From NCBI GenBank assembly GCA_946886075.1, contig CAMPHR010000057.1, forward strand, positions 1 to 13,266: a stretch of DNA of 13,266 nucleotides, in the 5' to 3' direction. The notes beneath the pieces are model-generated. The model was not told the origin of the DNA, made no database searches, and worked only from the letters and a program-made list of their open reading frames with translations. Made by a program: the position numbers and the translations under genes. This DNA is from an uncultured Novosphingobium sp. Lineage in GTDB: Bacteria > Pseudomonadota > Alphaproteobacteria > Sphingomonadales > Sphingomonadaceae. Positions 6,241 to 13,171 of the stretch are shown here, piece after piece; the stretch's first letter is position 1; every line of letters starts with the position of its first letter.

Positions 6241-9024
6241 TCAAAAGCTCGCTGAGATGCCGAATTTCGCGGTCCAGTTATATTCCTCAAACTGGAGCAG
6301 GCGCTTGCCACCGGCGAAATTCTGATAGGCGAAATAGGGTTCGTTGGTGACGTTGATCCATTCGGCGAACAGGCGCACGCCCGGCACCACGCGATATTTG
6401 GCGCTGAGGTCGATCTGGACATGATCATCGACGTAGCGGTCGGTTTCCGCAGCGTCGGTGATTTCATCCAGATATTTATCGCGATAGGTGCCCGCCGCGC
6501 GCAGCGAGATCGGACCCTTTTCATAGCCGATGACGACGTTCAGCGTGTTCTTCGATGAGTTCAGCAGCGGGATCGAACGCGGATCGCTGATGTCGCCATC
6601 GTTGAGGACGGTGCCCTTGGCATCGGTGTAGGTGTAGTTGACGTTCAGCAGCAGCCCGTCGAGCGGCGCGGGCAGGAAGCTGAACACCTGGGAATAGGAT
6701 AGTTCGAAGCCTTTGATCTTGCCCTTGTCGCCGTTGATCGGGACCGTCAGTTCCTCAAAGTCGATGCCTTTGAATGTGCCGGGCGTAGTCAGCCGCTGCG
6801 CCACGACGAAATTCTTGACCGATTTCCAGAAGAAGCCGCCGGTCAGCGCCGCGTTGGTGCCGAAATACCATTCGGCCGACGCGTCGACATTCCATGCGCG
6901 ATAGGGCTTGAGGTTCGGGTTGCCGGTAGTTGCTTCGTCATCTTCGTTGATGTCGAAGCGCGGCGCGAGGTCGGACAGCTTGGGCCGCACCAGGCTCTTG
7001 TAGCCGCCAAGGCGCAGGACGACGTTGCGCGCCGGTTCATAGCGCAGCGTCAGGCTGGGCAGCCAGTCGGTATAGTTGCGCACGAAGCGGTTGGGGGTGA
7101 CGGTGACGGTGTCGCCGTCCGATTGCGTGGTGAAGGCGTTGATGTCGTTGCGTGTCTGCTCCATGCGCACGCCGCCGATCACGCGCAGTTGTTCGCTGTC
7201 CCATCGGCCGAGCAGATAGGTGGCGAGGATGTCTTCCTTCACGCCATAGTCGGACGTTGCCGATGCGAGCGCGGTGTCGACTTCGTTGAGGACGAAATTG
7301 TCGCGATTGGCGTTGAAGAAGTTGGTCGGCCCGGTGTGGCTGGGCAGCGGCAATATGTCCTGGATGCGGTAGGTCTGGCCGCCCAGCACATCGGCCAGCG
7401 AATAGTCGCCGTCATAATCGTCATAGACGTCGGACTGGAGATTATAGCTCTTCTTGCGCCAGCGCGCCTTCATGCCGGTCTGGACGGTGAAGGTGCCATT
7501 GTCGAAAGCGAAGCCACGCGAAATGTCGCCACGCAGCGCATATTCGCGGTCGCGGGCGTCCGACAGGGTGGTGCGCTCCAGCTCGTTGAAGCCGTAGCTT
7601 TCCGGATCGAAGAAGGCGTCGGTGTTGCCGGTGACGGTAAAGCGCGGCTTTTGCGGATCGGAATAGTCGAAGCCGACATTGACGCCATCATCATCGAAGC
7701 GGGCGCGGAAGCGGGTGGGATCGATCGATCCATTTTCCCGCTCGCTGGCTTCCGACCAGCTGCCCAAATAGGTGATTTTCCAGGGGCCGGTGTTGGTTTC
7801 ACCGCCAAGGGTGAGCGACTTGATCTTCTGCCGTTCAAACCGGTCCTTCATGCGGCGGCGCACTTCGATGCGGCCGTCCTCATCGGAAAATTCTGCGCTG
7901 GTCGCGGTGGACGAGGCGGGCGCTTCATCCATGATCAGGATCACATCGCCGCGATATTCCTGGTCCTCGAACTGGCTGTAGAGGCCGCGCGCATAAAGCT
8001 TGGTCGTGTCGGTGGCGAGCCAGTCGAGGCTGAGCGAACCGCCGATGCGTTTGCGCTGCACGTCATAGTCGCGATACTGGACTTCGGCGGCATAGGCATT
8101 TCCCTCGTCGGTCACGTCCCAATCGGCGGCTTCGATATTGTCGCTTTCGAACTTGCGCTTGTAATAGCTGAAGCCGCCCGCGATGCCGAAGCGGTCGGTG
8201 AGGCGGGTCGAGAAATCGAAGCTGCCCTTGGGCGTCAATGCATCGGCAAAGTCGTTATAGCTGCCCTCGAGCTTGACCGAATAAAGATCCTTCTTGCGAT
8301 CAAAGGCGCTGGTGGTGTTGATTTCGATCGACGCGCCGATGGTGTCGGCGTCCATGTCCGGCGTCAGCGACTTCTTGATCTCGATCGATTCAATCAGTTC
8401 GGACGGGATGACGTCCAGAGCGACCTGGCGGGTGTCGCTCTCCGGCGCGGGCAGGCGGGTGCCGTTGATCGAGGCGGCGTTGAGCGCGGGGTCCAGGCCG
8501 CGCACCGACACGAAACGGCCTTCGCCCTGGTCGTTGAGGATGTTGACGCCGGGCAGGCGGCGGATCGATTCGGCGACATTCTGGTCCGGGAACTGGCCGA
8601 TGGCGTCGCGGGTAAGGACGCTCTCGACGCCGTCGGCGGCGCGCTGACGGGAGAGGGCCGACGCCTGGTTGGCGACTTGGCCGACGACGATGATCGAGCT
8701 GTCGATGTCCGATCCGATGCGGATATTGGCGTCGACGTCGCCGGTAAGCGGGACGGTGACGCTGGTGCGGACCGTGTCAGCGCCGACGTAGCGCGCTTCG
8801 ATCGTGTAAGTGCCGGGCGCGACGTCCGGGAAGCGGTAGCTGCCGTCGCGGCCTGCTTCAGCGACGCGGCCAAGCTCGACGAGGCGCAGCTGCGTGGATT
8901 GAAGGGCGCGGGTGCCGGTGCCGTCGAGGACGGTGCCGCTGATCGTGCCGGCCATCGCAGCGGCGGGCGTGGTCAGGGCAAGGGCGATGGCTGCGCGGCT
9001 GGCGCCACGGAAAAGACGGTTCAT
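6241..9024 (-). CDS. TonB-dependent outer-membrane receptor paired with phytase
   Basis: Probably imports phytate or an inositol-phosphate product across the outer membrane with TonB/ExbBD energy; the substrate is inferred from the partner gene. The 927-residue product has a signal peptide (1-26, ending AAAMAG); a carboxypeptidase-regulatory-like beta domain (about 27-105, GTISGTVLDG to GDVDANI); a possible TonB box SIIVVGQ (110-116); a plug domain (about 128-240: DAIGQFPDQNVAESIRRLPG, VSVRGLDP, IESIEIKKSLTPDMDADTIG); and a long barrel ending FGISASF with the terminal Phe typical of outer-membrane proteins. This is the Caulobacter/Xanthomonas-type receptor class. GGGAGA lies 6 nt before the ATG, a good Shine-Dalgarno, but it is the 3' arm of a hairpin. 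First gene of the receptor-phytase operon. Confidence 0.94.
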   Translation of the reverse strand: MNRLFRGASRAAIALALTTPAAAMAGTISGTVLDGTGTRALQSTQLRLVELGRVAEAGRDGSYRFPDVAPGTYTIEARYVGADTVRTSVTVPLTGDVDANIRIGSDIDSSIIVVGQVANQASALSRQRAADGVESVLTRDAIGQFPDQNVAESIRRLPGVNILNDQGEGRFVSVRGLDPALNAASINGTRLPAPESDTRQVALDVIPSELIESIEIKKSLTPDMDADTIGASIEINTTSAFDRKKDLYSVKLEGSYNDFADALTPKGSFDFSTRLTDRFGIAGGFSYYKRKFESDNIEAADWDVTDEGNAYAAEVQYRDYDVQRKRIGGSLSLDWLATDTTKLYARGLYSQFEDQEYRGDVILIMDEAPASSTATSAEFSDEDGRIEVRRRMKDRFERQKIKSLTLGGETNTGPWKITYLGSWSEASERENGSIDPTRFRARFDDDGVNVGFDYSDPQKPRFTVTGNTDAFFDPESYGFNELERTTLSDARDREYALRGDISRGFAFDNGTFTVQTGMKARWRKKSYNLQSDVYDDYDGDYSLADVLGGQTYRIQDILPLPSHTGPTNFFNANRDNFVLNEVDTALASATSDYGVKEDILATYLLGRWDSEQLRVIGGVRMEQTRNDINAFTTQSDGDTVTVTPNRFVRNYTDWLPSLTLRYEPARNVVLRLGGYKSLVRPKLSDLAPRFDINEDDEATTGNPNLKPYRAWNVDASAEWYFGTNAALTGGFFWKSVKNFVVAQRLTTPGTFKGIDFEELTVPINGDKGKIKGFELSYSQVFSFLPAPLDGLLLNVNYTYTDAKGTVLNDGDISDPRSIPLLNSSKNTLNVVIGYEKGPISLRAAGTYRDKYLDEITDAAETDRYVDDHVQIDLSAKYRVVPGVRLFAEWINVTNEPYFAYQNFAGGKRLLQFEEYNWTAKFGISASF

Positions 9025-9030
9025 GGTGAA

Positions 9031-9086
9031 ATCTCCCTGTTGCCAGGGGAGATCGGCGCCGCCGTCCCCCTTTCTGGTCGAGGGGG
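9031..9086 (-). promoter_or_regulatory. structured 5' leader; hairpin pairs with the receptor Shine-Dalgarno
   Basis: In the receptor mRNA, ATCTCCC (9053-9047) and GGGAGAT (9037-9031) form a perfect 7-bp stem with a 9-nt loop. The 3' arm is the Shine-Dalgarno 6 nt before the ATG. Just upstream, CCCCCT (9086-9081) and AGGGGG (9071-9066) form a 6-bp stem, also with a 9-nt loop. The 3' arm GGGGA of the upstream hairpin could instead pair with TCCCC of the second, which would free the Shine-Dalgarno. The pairings are seen; any regulatory role is inference. Confidence 0.5.
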
Positions 9087-9102
9087 TCAGTGATCGACTT
9101 TC

Positions 9103-9142
9103 CTTACACTGCCATGCCGGTTCGATGACAGTTTGATGAGGG
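9103..9142 (-). promoter_or_regulatory. Pho-box-like direct repeats and candidate -10 for the receptor-phytase operon
   Basis: Read on the minus strand, 7-mers lie in perfect 11-bp phase: CCCTCAT (9142-9136), CTGTCAT (9131-9125) and CCGGCAT (9120-9114), separated by CAAA and CGAA. CTGTCAT is the exact consensus half-site of the PhoB box (CTGTCAT-N4-CTGTCAT); the two flanking 7-mers match five of seven positions. TGTAAG at 9108-9103 is a fair -10 five bp further on, in line with PhoB promoters lacking a -35. The OPT gene stop lies 16 nt upstream and the receptor ATG about 90 nt downstream. Confidence 0.68.
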
Positions 9143-9157
9143 ATTTATGGCACTATG

Positions 9158-11122
9158 TTACATCACCGCCTGCCGCCGCAGCCGGGCGTAGAGCGCGCCG
9201 ATCACGGCGGCGAAGAGGATGAGCGCAAGCGGCACCGCCAGCGGGTTTTCATCCACCAGGGCGAGCGGCGCATCGCTGTTGGTGGCGGCGACGATGCCGG
9301 CGAAGGCGACCCCGAACAGGCTTTCGCCGACGATGAAGCCCGTTGCCATCAGCACGCCCATGCGCTCGGCGAAGTCGGGGTTGGGCTGACGCTGCGCCCA
9401 GCGGTTGTAGAGGTGGCCGATGACCGCGCCGACCGGGATCAGCAGAGTGAGCGCCATTGGCAGGTAGATGCCCATGCCGACCGCTAGCGGGGGCAGGCGC
9501 AGCTTGCCTGCCTTGCCGAGCAGTTCGTCTATGGCGACGACTACGGCACCGATCAGCGCGCCGGTGCCGATCAGGCCCCAGTCGAGATCGCCCCCGAGCA
9601 CACCCTTGGCCAGCGCGGAGATCAGCGCGGCCTGGGGAGCTGGGAGGGCTGTTGCCTTGGCTCCCGGTGCGCCTGCGAAGCCGAAGGCGCTGTTGAGGAG
9701 GTCGAGCACCGGAGGAATGACCAGCGCGCCGAAGATGACGCCGAGGACCAGCGCGACCTGCTGCTTCCAAGGAGTCGCGCCGACCAGCTGGCCGGTCTTG
9801 AGGTCCTGAAGATTGTCGTTGGAGATGGTGGCGATGCCGAACACGATGGCGGTCACGAACAGGGCATAGGCGATGAGGGCTTGGGCCTGTTTGGGGTCTC
9901 CGCCGGAGCCATAGATGGCGGCGAGGATGAGTGATGCGCCCAGCACGGCGAGGATGCCGACGCCCGAGATCGGGCTGTTCGACGCGCCGATCAGGCCCGC
10001 CATATAGCCGCAGACCGATGCGATGACGATGCCTGCGACGAGGATATAGGCGAGGGTGAGGATGAGGATCGGCACGGGGTTGAGGGCGATCGGCCCGCCC
10101 TGCGCGAAATACCAGAGCAACACGGCAATAGGCGCGAGCGAGGCGAGGATGGTGCCGCCGACGATGCCGATGGGGAGGTCGCGCTCGGTGAGTTCGAGGA
10201 GGCTGCCGTCGCCTGCCTTGCGCTGACGGGCTGCCGCCATGGCGGATCGGATGCCGCTGATGATTGGGCCGAGGATCTTGAGCAGGGTCCAGATCGCGGC
10301 GATGCCGATGGTGCCCGCGCCGATGAAGCGCGCTTTCATGCGGAAAGTGGTGCCGACGACTTCGGCGATGTCGGCTCCTGCTGGCAGTGGCGCGGTGAGG
10401 AAGGGGACAAGGCCGACCCAGCTGATTAGCAGGCCGACGAACATCGCGACGCCGACCGACAGGCCGACGAGATGGCCGACGCCGATCAGCGCCATGGAAA
10501 AGCTGGTCGAAACGGAGGTCGCGCCTGCGCCGAATTTGAAGAAGGTGGCGGCTTCTTCGGCGATCAGCTTGGTCTTGGCGGTGATGGAGAAGGCGGCGGC
10601 GGCGAGGGCGCTCATGACGATGGCGGCGAGGCCGCGCTTATTCTCTTCGAGGCCCTCGCGGGAGCCTGCGCCGACTTTGAGGACTTCGGCGGCGGCGACG
10701 CCTTCGGGATAGGGGAGGTCGGACCCGGTGACGAGCGCGCGGCGTAGGGGCACGGAATACATGACGCCCAATATGCCGCCGAGCGCGATGGTGAAGGCGG
10801 AGAGCCAGTAGGGGAAGCCCTGCCACCAGCCGATGATGACAAGGCCCGGCAGCACGAAGATAATCGCCGACAAGGTGCCCGCCGCCGAGGCGATAGTCTG
10901 GACGATGTTGTTTTCCAGGATCGTGCCGGTCGCGAACAGCCGCAGCACCGCCATTGAGATGACGGCGGCGGGGATGGAGGTCGCGAAAGTGAGGCCGATC
11001 TTAAGGCCCAGATAGACGTTCGCGGCGGTAAAGAGCAGCGTGATGAGCGCGCCCAGGACGACGCCGCGCAGCGTCAGTTCTGCCATGGGAACGGCCTTGG
11101 CCGAATCAGTGGTCACCAGCAT
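9158..11122 (-). CDS. OPT-family oligopeptide transporter
   Basis: A 654-residue integral inner-membrane protein with at least a dozen hydrophobic helices, beginning with ELTLRGVVLGALITLLFTAANVY-type sequence characteristic of bacterial OPT (oligopeptide transporter) family members, which import small peptides or metal chelates with protons. Seen: helix 1 with the family TAANVYLGLKIGLTFATSIP segment, the downstream ENNIVQTIASAAG helix, the SDLPYPEGVAAAEVL loop, a hydrophilic loop near RQRKAGDGSLLELTERDLP, and a final helix ending in a basic tail. Length is normal. ATG 11122 has a GAGGGGG Shine-Dalgarno 3 nt upstream. It is on the same strand as the receptor operon but separated by 133 nt that holds a new promoter, so shared function is not implied. 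The substrate cannot be read from sequence. Confidence 0.92.
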   Translation of the reverse strand: MLVTTDSAKAVPMAELTLRGVVLGALITLLFTAANVYLGLKIGLTFATSIPAAVISMAVLRLFATGTILENNIVQTIASAAGTLSAIIFVLPGLVIIGWWQGFPYWLSAFTIALGGILGVMYSVPLRRALVTGSDLPYPEGVAAAEVLKVGAGSREGLEENKRGLAAIVMSALAAAAFSITAKTKLIAEEAATFFKFGAGATSVSTSFSMALIGVGHLVGLSVGVAMFVGLLISWVGLVPFLTAPLPAGADIAEVVGTTFRMKARFIGAGTIGIAAIWTLLKILGPIISGIRSAMAAARQRKAGDGSLLELTERDLPIGIVGGTILASLAPIAVLLWYFAQGGPIALNPVPILILTLAYILVAGIVIASVCGYMAGLIGASNSPISGVGILAVLGASLILAAIYGSGGDPKQAQALIAYALFVTAIVFGIATISNDNLQDLKTGQLVGATPWKQQVALVLGVIFGALVIPPVLDLLNSAFGFAGAPGAKATALPAPQAALISALAKGVLGGDLDWGLIGTGALIGAVVVAIDELLGKAGKLRLPPLAVGMGIYLPMALTLLIPVGAVIGHLYNRWAQRQPNPDFAERMGVLMATGFIVGESLFGVAFAGIVAATNSDAPLALVDENPLAVPLALILFAAVIGALYARLRRQAVM

Positions 11123-11155
11123 CGTCCCCCTCTGGGTGTCTTTTACAGATGTATG

Positions 11156-11183
11156 GTAATAATGTTGCTTGGCCGTGGATCAA
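11156..11183 (-). promoter_or_regulatory. candidate promoter of the OPT transporter gene
   Basis: On the minus strand TTGATC (11183-11178, overlapping the stop codon of the SGNH hydrolase gene) and TATTAC (11161-11156) lie 16 bp apart, each matching four of six consensus positions. The leader to the ATG at 11122 would be about 27 nt and contains the Shine-Dalgarno. Confidence 0.35.
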
Positions 11184-11980
11184 TTGGAAAGTGACAGCGG
11201 ACGCGCTGCTGGGGCCGCCGCCATCTCCGTCCGGTCGAGCCAGCCATCGACCAGGCTGTTCCAGCGGCTGTATCCGCGCGCGTTCATGTGCAGCCCGTCG
11301 GGGCCGAACAGCGATGCGTCGGGCAGGCCGTCATGGGCGAGCAGGCTGCTGCCGACGTCGATATAGTCAAAGCCGCTGACCCGGCTGCGCGCTGCTACTG
11401 TCATGTTGACCGCCGCCATCTTCGGCCAGAGCGTCCAGCGGATGGGCGAAGGTTTGAGCGACAGATAGGCGATGCGGGTTTTGGGATAATCGGTGCGCAG
11501 CTTCTTCAGCAGCGTCAATATGTTGCGCGCCACGATGTCCGGGGTTGCTCCGGCGGCGAGGTCGTTTTCGCCGATGTAGACGAGTACCGAGCGGGGCGCT
11601 GCCTTGGGGAAAAGTCGGGCATAATGGCGCAGCACGTCGGGCGTCGTCGCACCGCCGAAGCCGCGATTGACGGTGCTTCTGTCAGGGAAGCCTGCCTGCG
11701 TATTCCACAGCCGGATACTGGAACTGCCAAGGAAGAGGACAGCGCCAGGCGTGCCGCTATCCCTTTCGTTCGCCTTGGCGAAAGCGGCGACTTCGTTGGC
11801 GAAAGGGAAGGTGGGATCGGCGTTGACGCGGGGCTCGTCCATGGGGCGTTCCGCCGGTGCTTGCGCGGCGGCTACGCCCGGCAGCAGGGCCAAGGCGGCG
11901 GCGACCCACCACCCTGTCCCTGGCCGGAGCAGCGCCTTAATGGCGATGGAGCGGGCGCAGCTGATATTTGCCGTGGGCAT
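11180..11980 (-). CDS. periplasmic SGNH/GDSL hydrolase
   Basis: An SGNH-fold esterase/acylhydrolase, probably exported. With the ATG at 11980 it has 266 residues. The family blocks are present: GSSSIRLW (85-92) with nucleophile Ser87 in a GSS variant of GDS; block II Gly in NRGFGGAT (105-112); block III GENDL (137-141) with Asn139; and block V GPDGLHMNARGY (226-237) with Asp228 and His231. A hydrophobic export segment GWWVAAALALLPGVAAAQ lies at 23-40. The true start is uncertain: ATG 11980 overlaps the end of hspQ by 44 nt and has a modest GGGA ahead of it, whereas an in-frame ATT at the hspQ stop (11940) would give MKALLRPG..., a cleaner signal peptide. Longer frames from 12202 only retrace hspQ and are not real. 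The substrate is unknown; the overlap makes an operon with hspQ likely. Confidence 0.87.
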   Translation of the reverse strand: MPTANISCARSIAIKALLRPGTGWWVAAALALLPGVAAAQAPAERPMDEPRVNADPTFPFANEVAAFAKANERDSGTPGAVLFLGSSSIRLWNTQAGFPDRSTVNRGFGGATTPDVLRHYARLFPKAAPRSVLVYIGENDLAAGATPDIVARNILTLLKKLRTDYPKTRIAYLSLKPSPIRWTLWPKMAAVNMTVAARSRVSGFDYIDVGSSLLAHDGLPDASLFGPDGLHMNARGYSRWNSLVDGWLDRTEMAAAPAARPLSLSN

Positions 11981-12308
11981 AGGTCCCGAACATCCCCGCG
12001 ATTGCCGGATGATCCACCGGCTCCCCGCTGTCGTCGGCGAGCAGGTTTTGCTGGCTGACATAGGCGACATAGCTGGTCTCACCATTTTCGGCCAGCAGAT
12101 GGTAGAAAGGCTGATGCTTGTCCGGCCGGGAATGTTCAGGAATGGCCTGATACCATTCCTCGCTGTTGGCGAAGACGGGGTCGATGTCGAACACGACGCC
12201 ACGGAAGCCGAAGCGGCGATGCATCACGACATCGCCGATGCTGAAATGCGCATGGACAATGGGGGGCGCGCTGACATCAGCCCCGAAAATTGCAGTGGTG
12301 TCGGTCAT
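11937..12308 (-). CDS. hspQ: heat shock protein HspQ (YccV/hemimethylated-DNA-binding domain)
   Basis: A 123-residue protein with the HspQ/YccV domain. In enterobacteria HspQ is a heat-inducible specificity factor for the Lon protease; the domain was first named for binding hemimethylated oriC DNA. Seen: FSIGDVVMHRRFGFRGVVFDIDP (about 22-44), a well-conserved opening, then EEWYQAIPEHSRPDKHQPFYHLL (about 49-71) and YVAYVSQQNLL, followed by PVDHPAI. ATG 12308 is chosen because the frame upstream of it (from 12383) lacks family similarity. No Shine-Dalgarno precedes it, but a promoter-like pair does. It is followed by the overlapping SGNH hydrolase gene on the same strand. Confidence 0.92.
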   Translation of the reverse strand: MTDTTAIFGADVSAPPIVHAHFSIGDVVMHRRFGFRGVVFDIDPVFANSEEWYQAIPEHSRPDKHQPFYHLLAENGETSYVAYVSQQNLLADDSGEPVDHPAIAGMFGTYAHGKYQLRPLHRH

Positions 12309-12315
12309 GTAAGGC

Positions 12316-12343
12316 AATTTAGGGCGGCCGAGCGGTGTTACAA
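12316..12343 (-). promoter_or_regulatory. candidate promoter of hspQ, possibly leaderless
   Basis: TTGTAA (12343-12338) and TAAATT (12321-12316) lie 16 bp apart, each matching four of six sigma70 positions. The -10 ends 7 nt before the ATG, so transcription would begin at or beside the start codon, in keeping with the missing Shine-Dalgarno. No sigma32-type promoter was recognised. Confidence 0.3.
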
Positions 12344-12432
12344 GAAAAATACGGTCCGCGCCGCTTGGCAAGCCCGTCATCATTCGCTAATGGCCGCCGC
12401 TCGACCGGGACGGCACATGCTGGACCTTCTGC

Positions 12433-12523
<91 letters not shown>

Positions 12524-12528
12524 ACCCC

Positions 12529-12608
12529 TTGCAACTGGTTGCAATGCTTAGAAAACCCTTGGAACCGGGGCTTCTGTGCGACTAACTGCTACAAAATCTG
12601 CTACAAAA
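12529..12608 (+). repeat. inverted and direct repeats between tRNA-Ser and the recombinase relic
   Basis: TTGCAAC (12529-12535) and GTTGCAA (12538-12544) form a 7-bp inverted repeat with a 2-nt gap, starting 7 nt after the tRNA. CTGCTACAAAA occurs twice in direct orientation (12586-12596 and 12598-12608), one helical turn apart, just before the recombinase start. The positions suit core- or arm-type integrase/excisionase sites, or autoregulatory sites; this is inference. Confidence 0.5.
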
Positions 12609-12619
12609 AGGGGCCGGGT

Positions 12620-13171
12620 TTGAAGGCGGTTCGGGGCGAACGCTATATATATCGGCGCGGAGATCAGCTCTATTTTCGGAGAGGTGTTCCTGACGATGTG
12701 CGAGTGCTGTTCGGCGGCCGGGCGGAGGTGCAAGTCTCTCTCCGAACCTCCAGCATCGCGGAAGCACGGCATAGGCGTCAACGTGAACTTGATAAATTTG
12801 AGCAGGCGATTGCAGCCTATCGAGGCGAATTAGCGCCGTCGGAGATAGCTCAGGCTCCCTTACGTCCCTCCGTCCGCATTTTGGAGGCGGGTGTCCGGGA
12901 AGCCTTTGCAGAACGGATGGAGCGTGTTCAGGCGTCAATCGGGCGGACCCCAATGCGGTTTACGCCGCTTTACGAAGACTGGAAGACCTAAAATGCTTCC
13001 TCAGACAATAGCCCTCGCCGCCTTGGCTCCGATGGACCGACGCTCGACGTCGTATGGATGGCCGCGGCTTTATGTTAACGAAACAGGTGGGCAGTCGAAG
13101 AAGGAAGAGATCTTTGGTGGAAGCTGATTATCTACGCTCAGGACCTATTAAATTGCTTGCGAACGGCCTGA
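12620..13171 (+). pseudogene. decayed tyrosine recombinase (phage-type integrase), N-terminal part
   Basis: The opening KAVRGERYIYRRGDQLYFRR...DVRVLFGG...VSLRTSSIAEARHRRQRELDKFEQ is the N-terminal domain (DUF6538-like) of phage-type tyrosine recombinases, which integrate elements at tRNA genes. The likely start is TTG 12620 with AAGGGG a few bases ahead. The frame closes at 12991 after 123 residues, far short of the usual 350-550. Coding sense continues with two compensating homopolymer indels: one G missing at 12941-12943 (the next frame reads ADPNAVYAALRRLEDL) and one extra A at 12990-12993, returning to the first frame (SDGPTLDVVWMAAALC). A TAA at 13076-13078 follows, then VEEGRDLWWKLIIYAQDLLN to a TGA at 13169-13171, where an IS5-like element begins. 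The catalytic domain with the RHRY residues is absent. Confidence 0.8.

Noticed and set aside
7123..9093. A 656-residue open frame on the plus strand
   Set aside because: It lies antisense to the receptor gene, has a repetitive Ala/Gly/Val/Asp-rich composition produced by reading high-GC codons in reverse, shows no recognisable domain, and the opposite strand carries an unambiguous full-length TonB receptor.
12388..12432. tRNA promoter at TTGGCA/TAATGG
   Set aside because: The -35 is acceptable and the spacing is 17 bp, but the -10 match is too weak to report as a feature.
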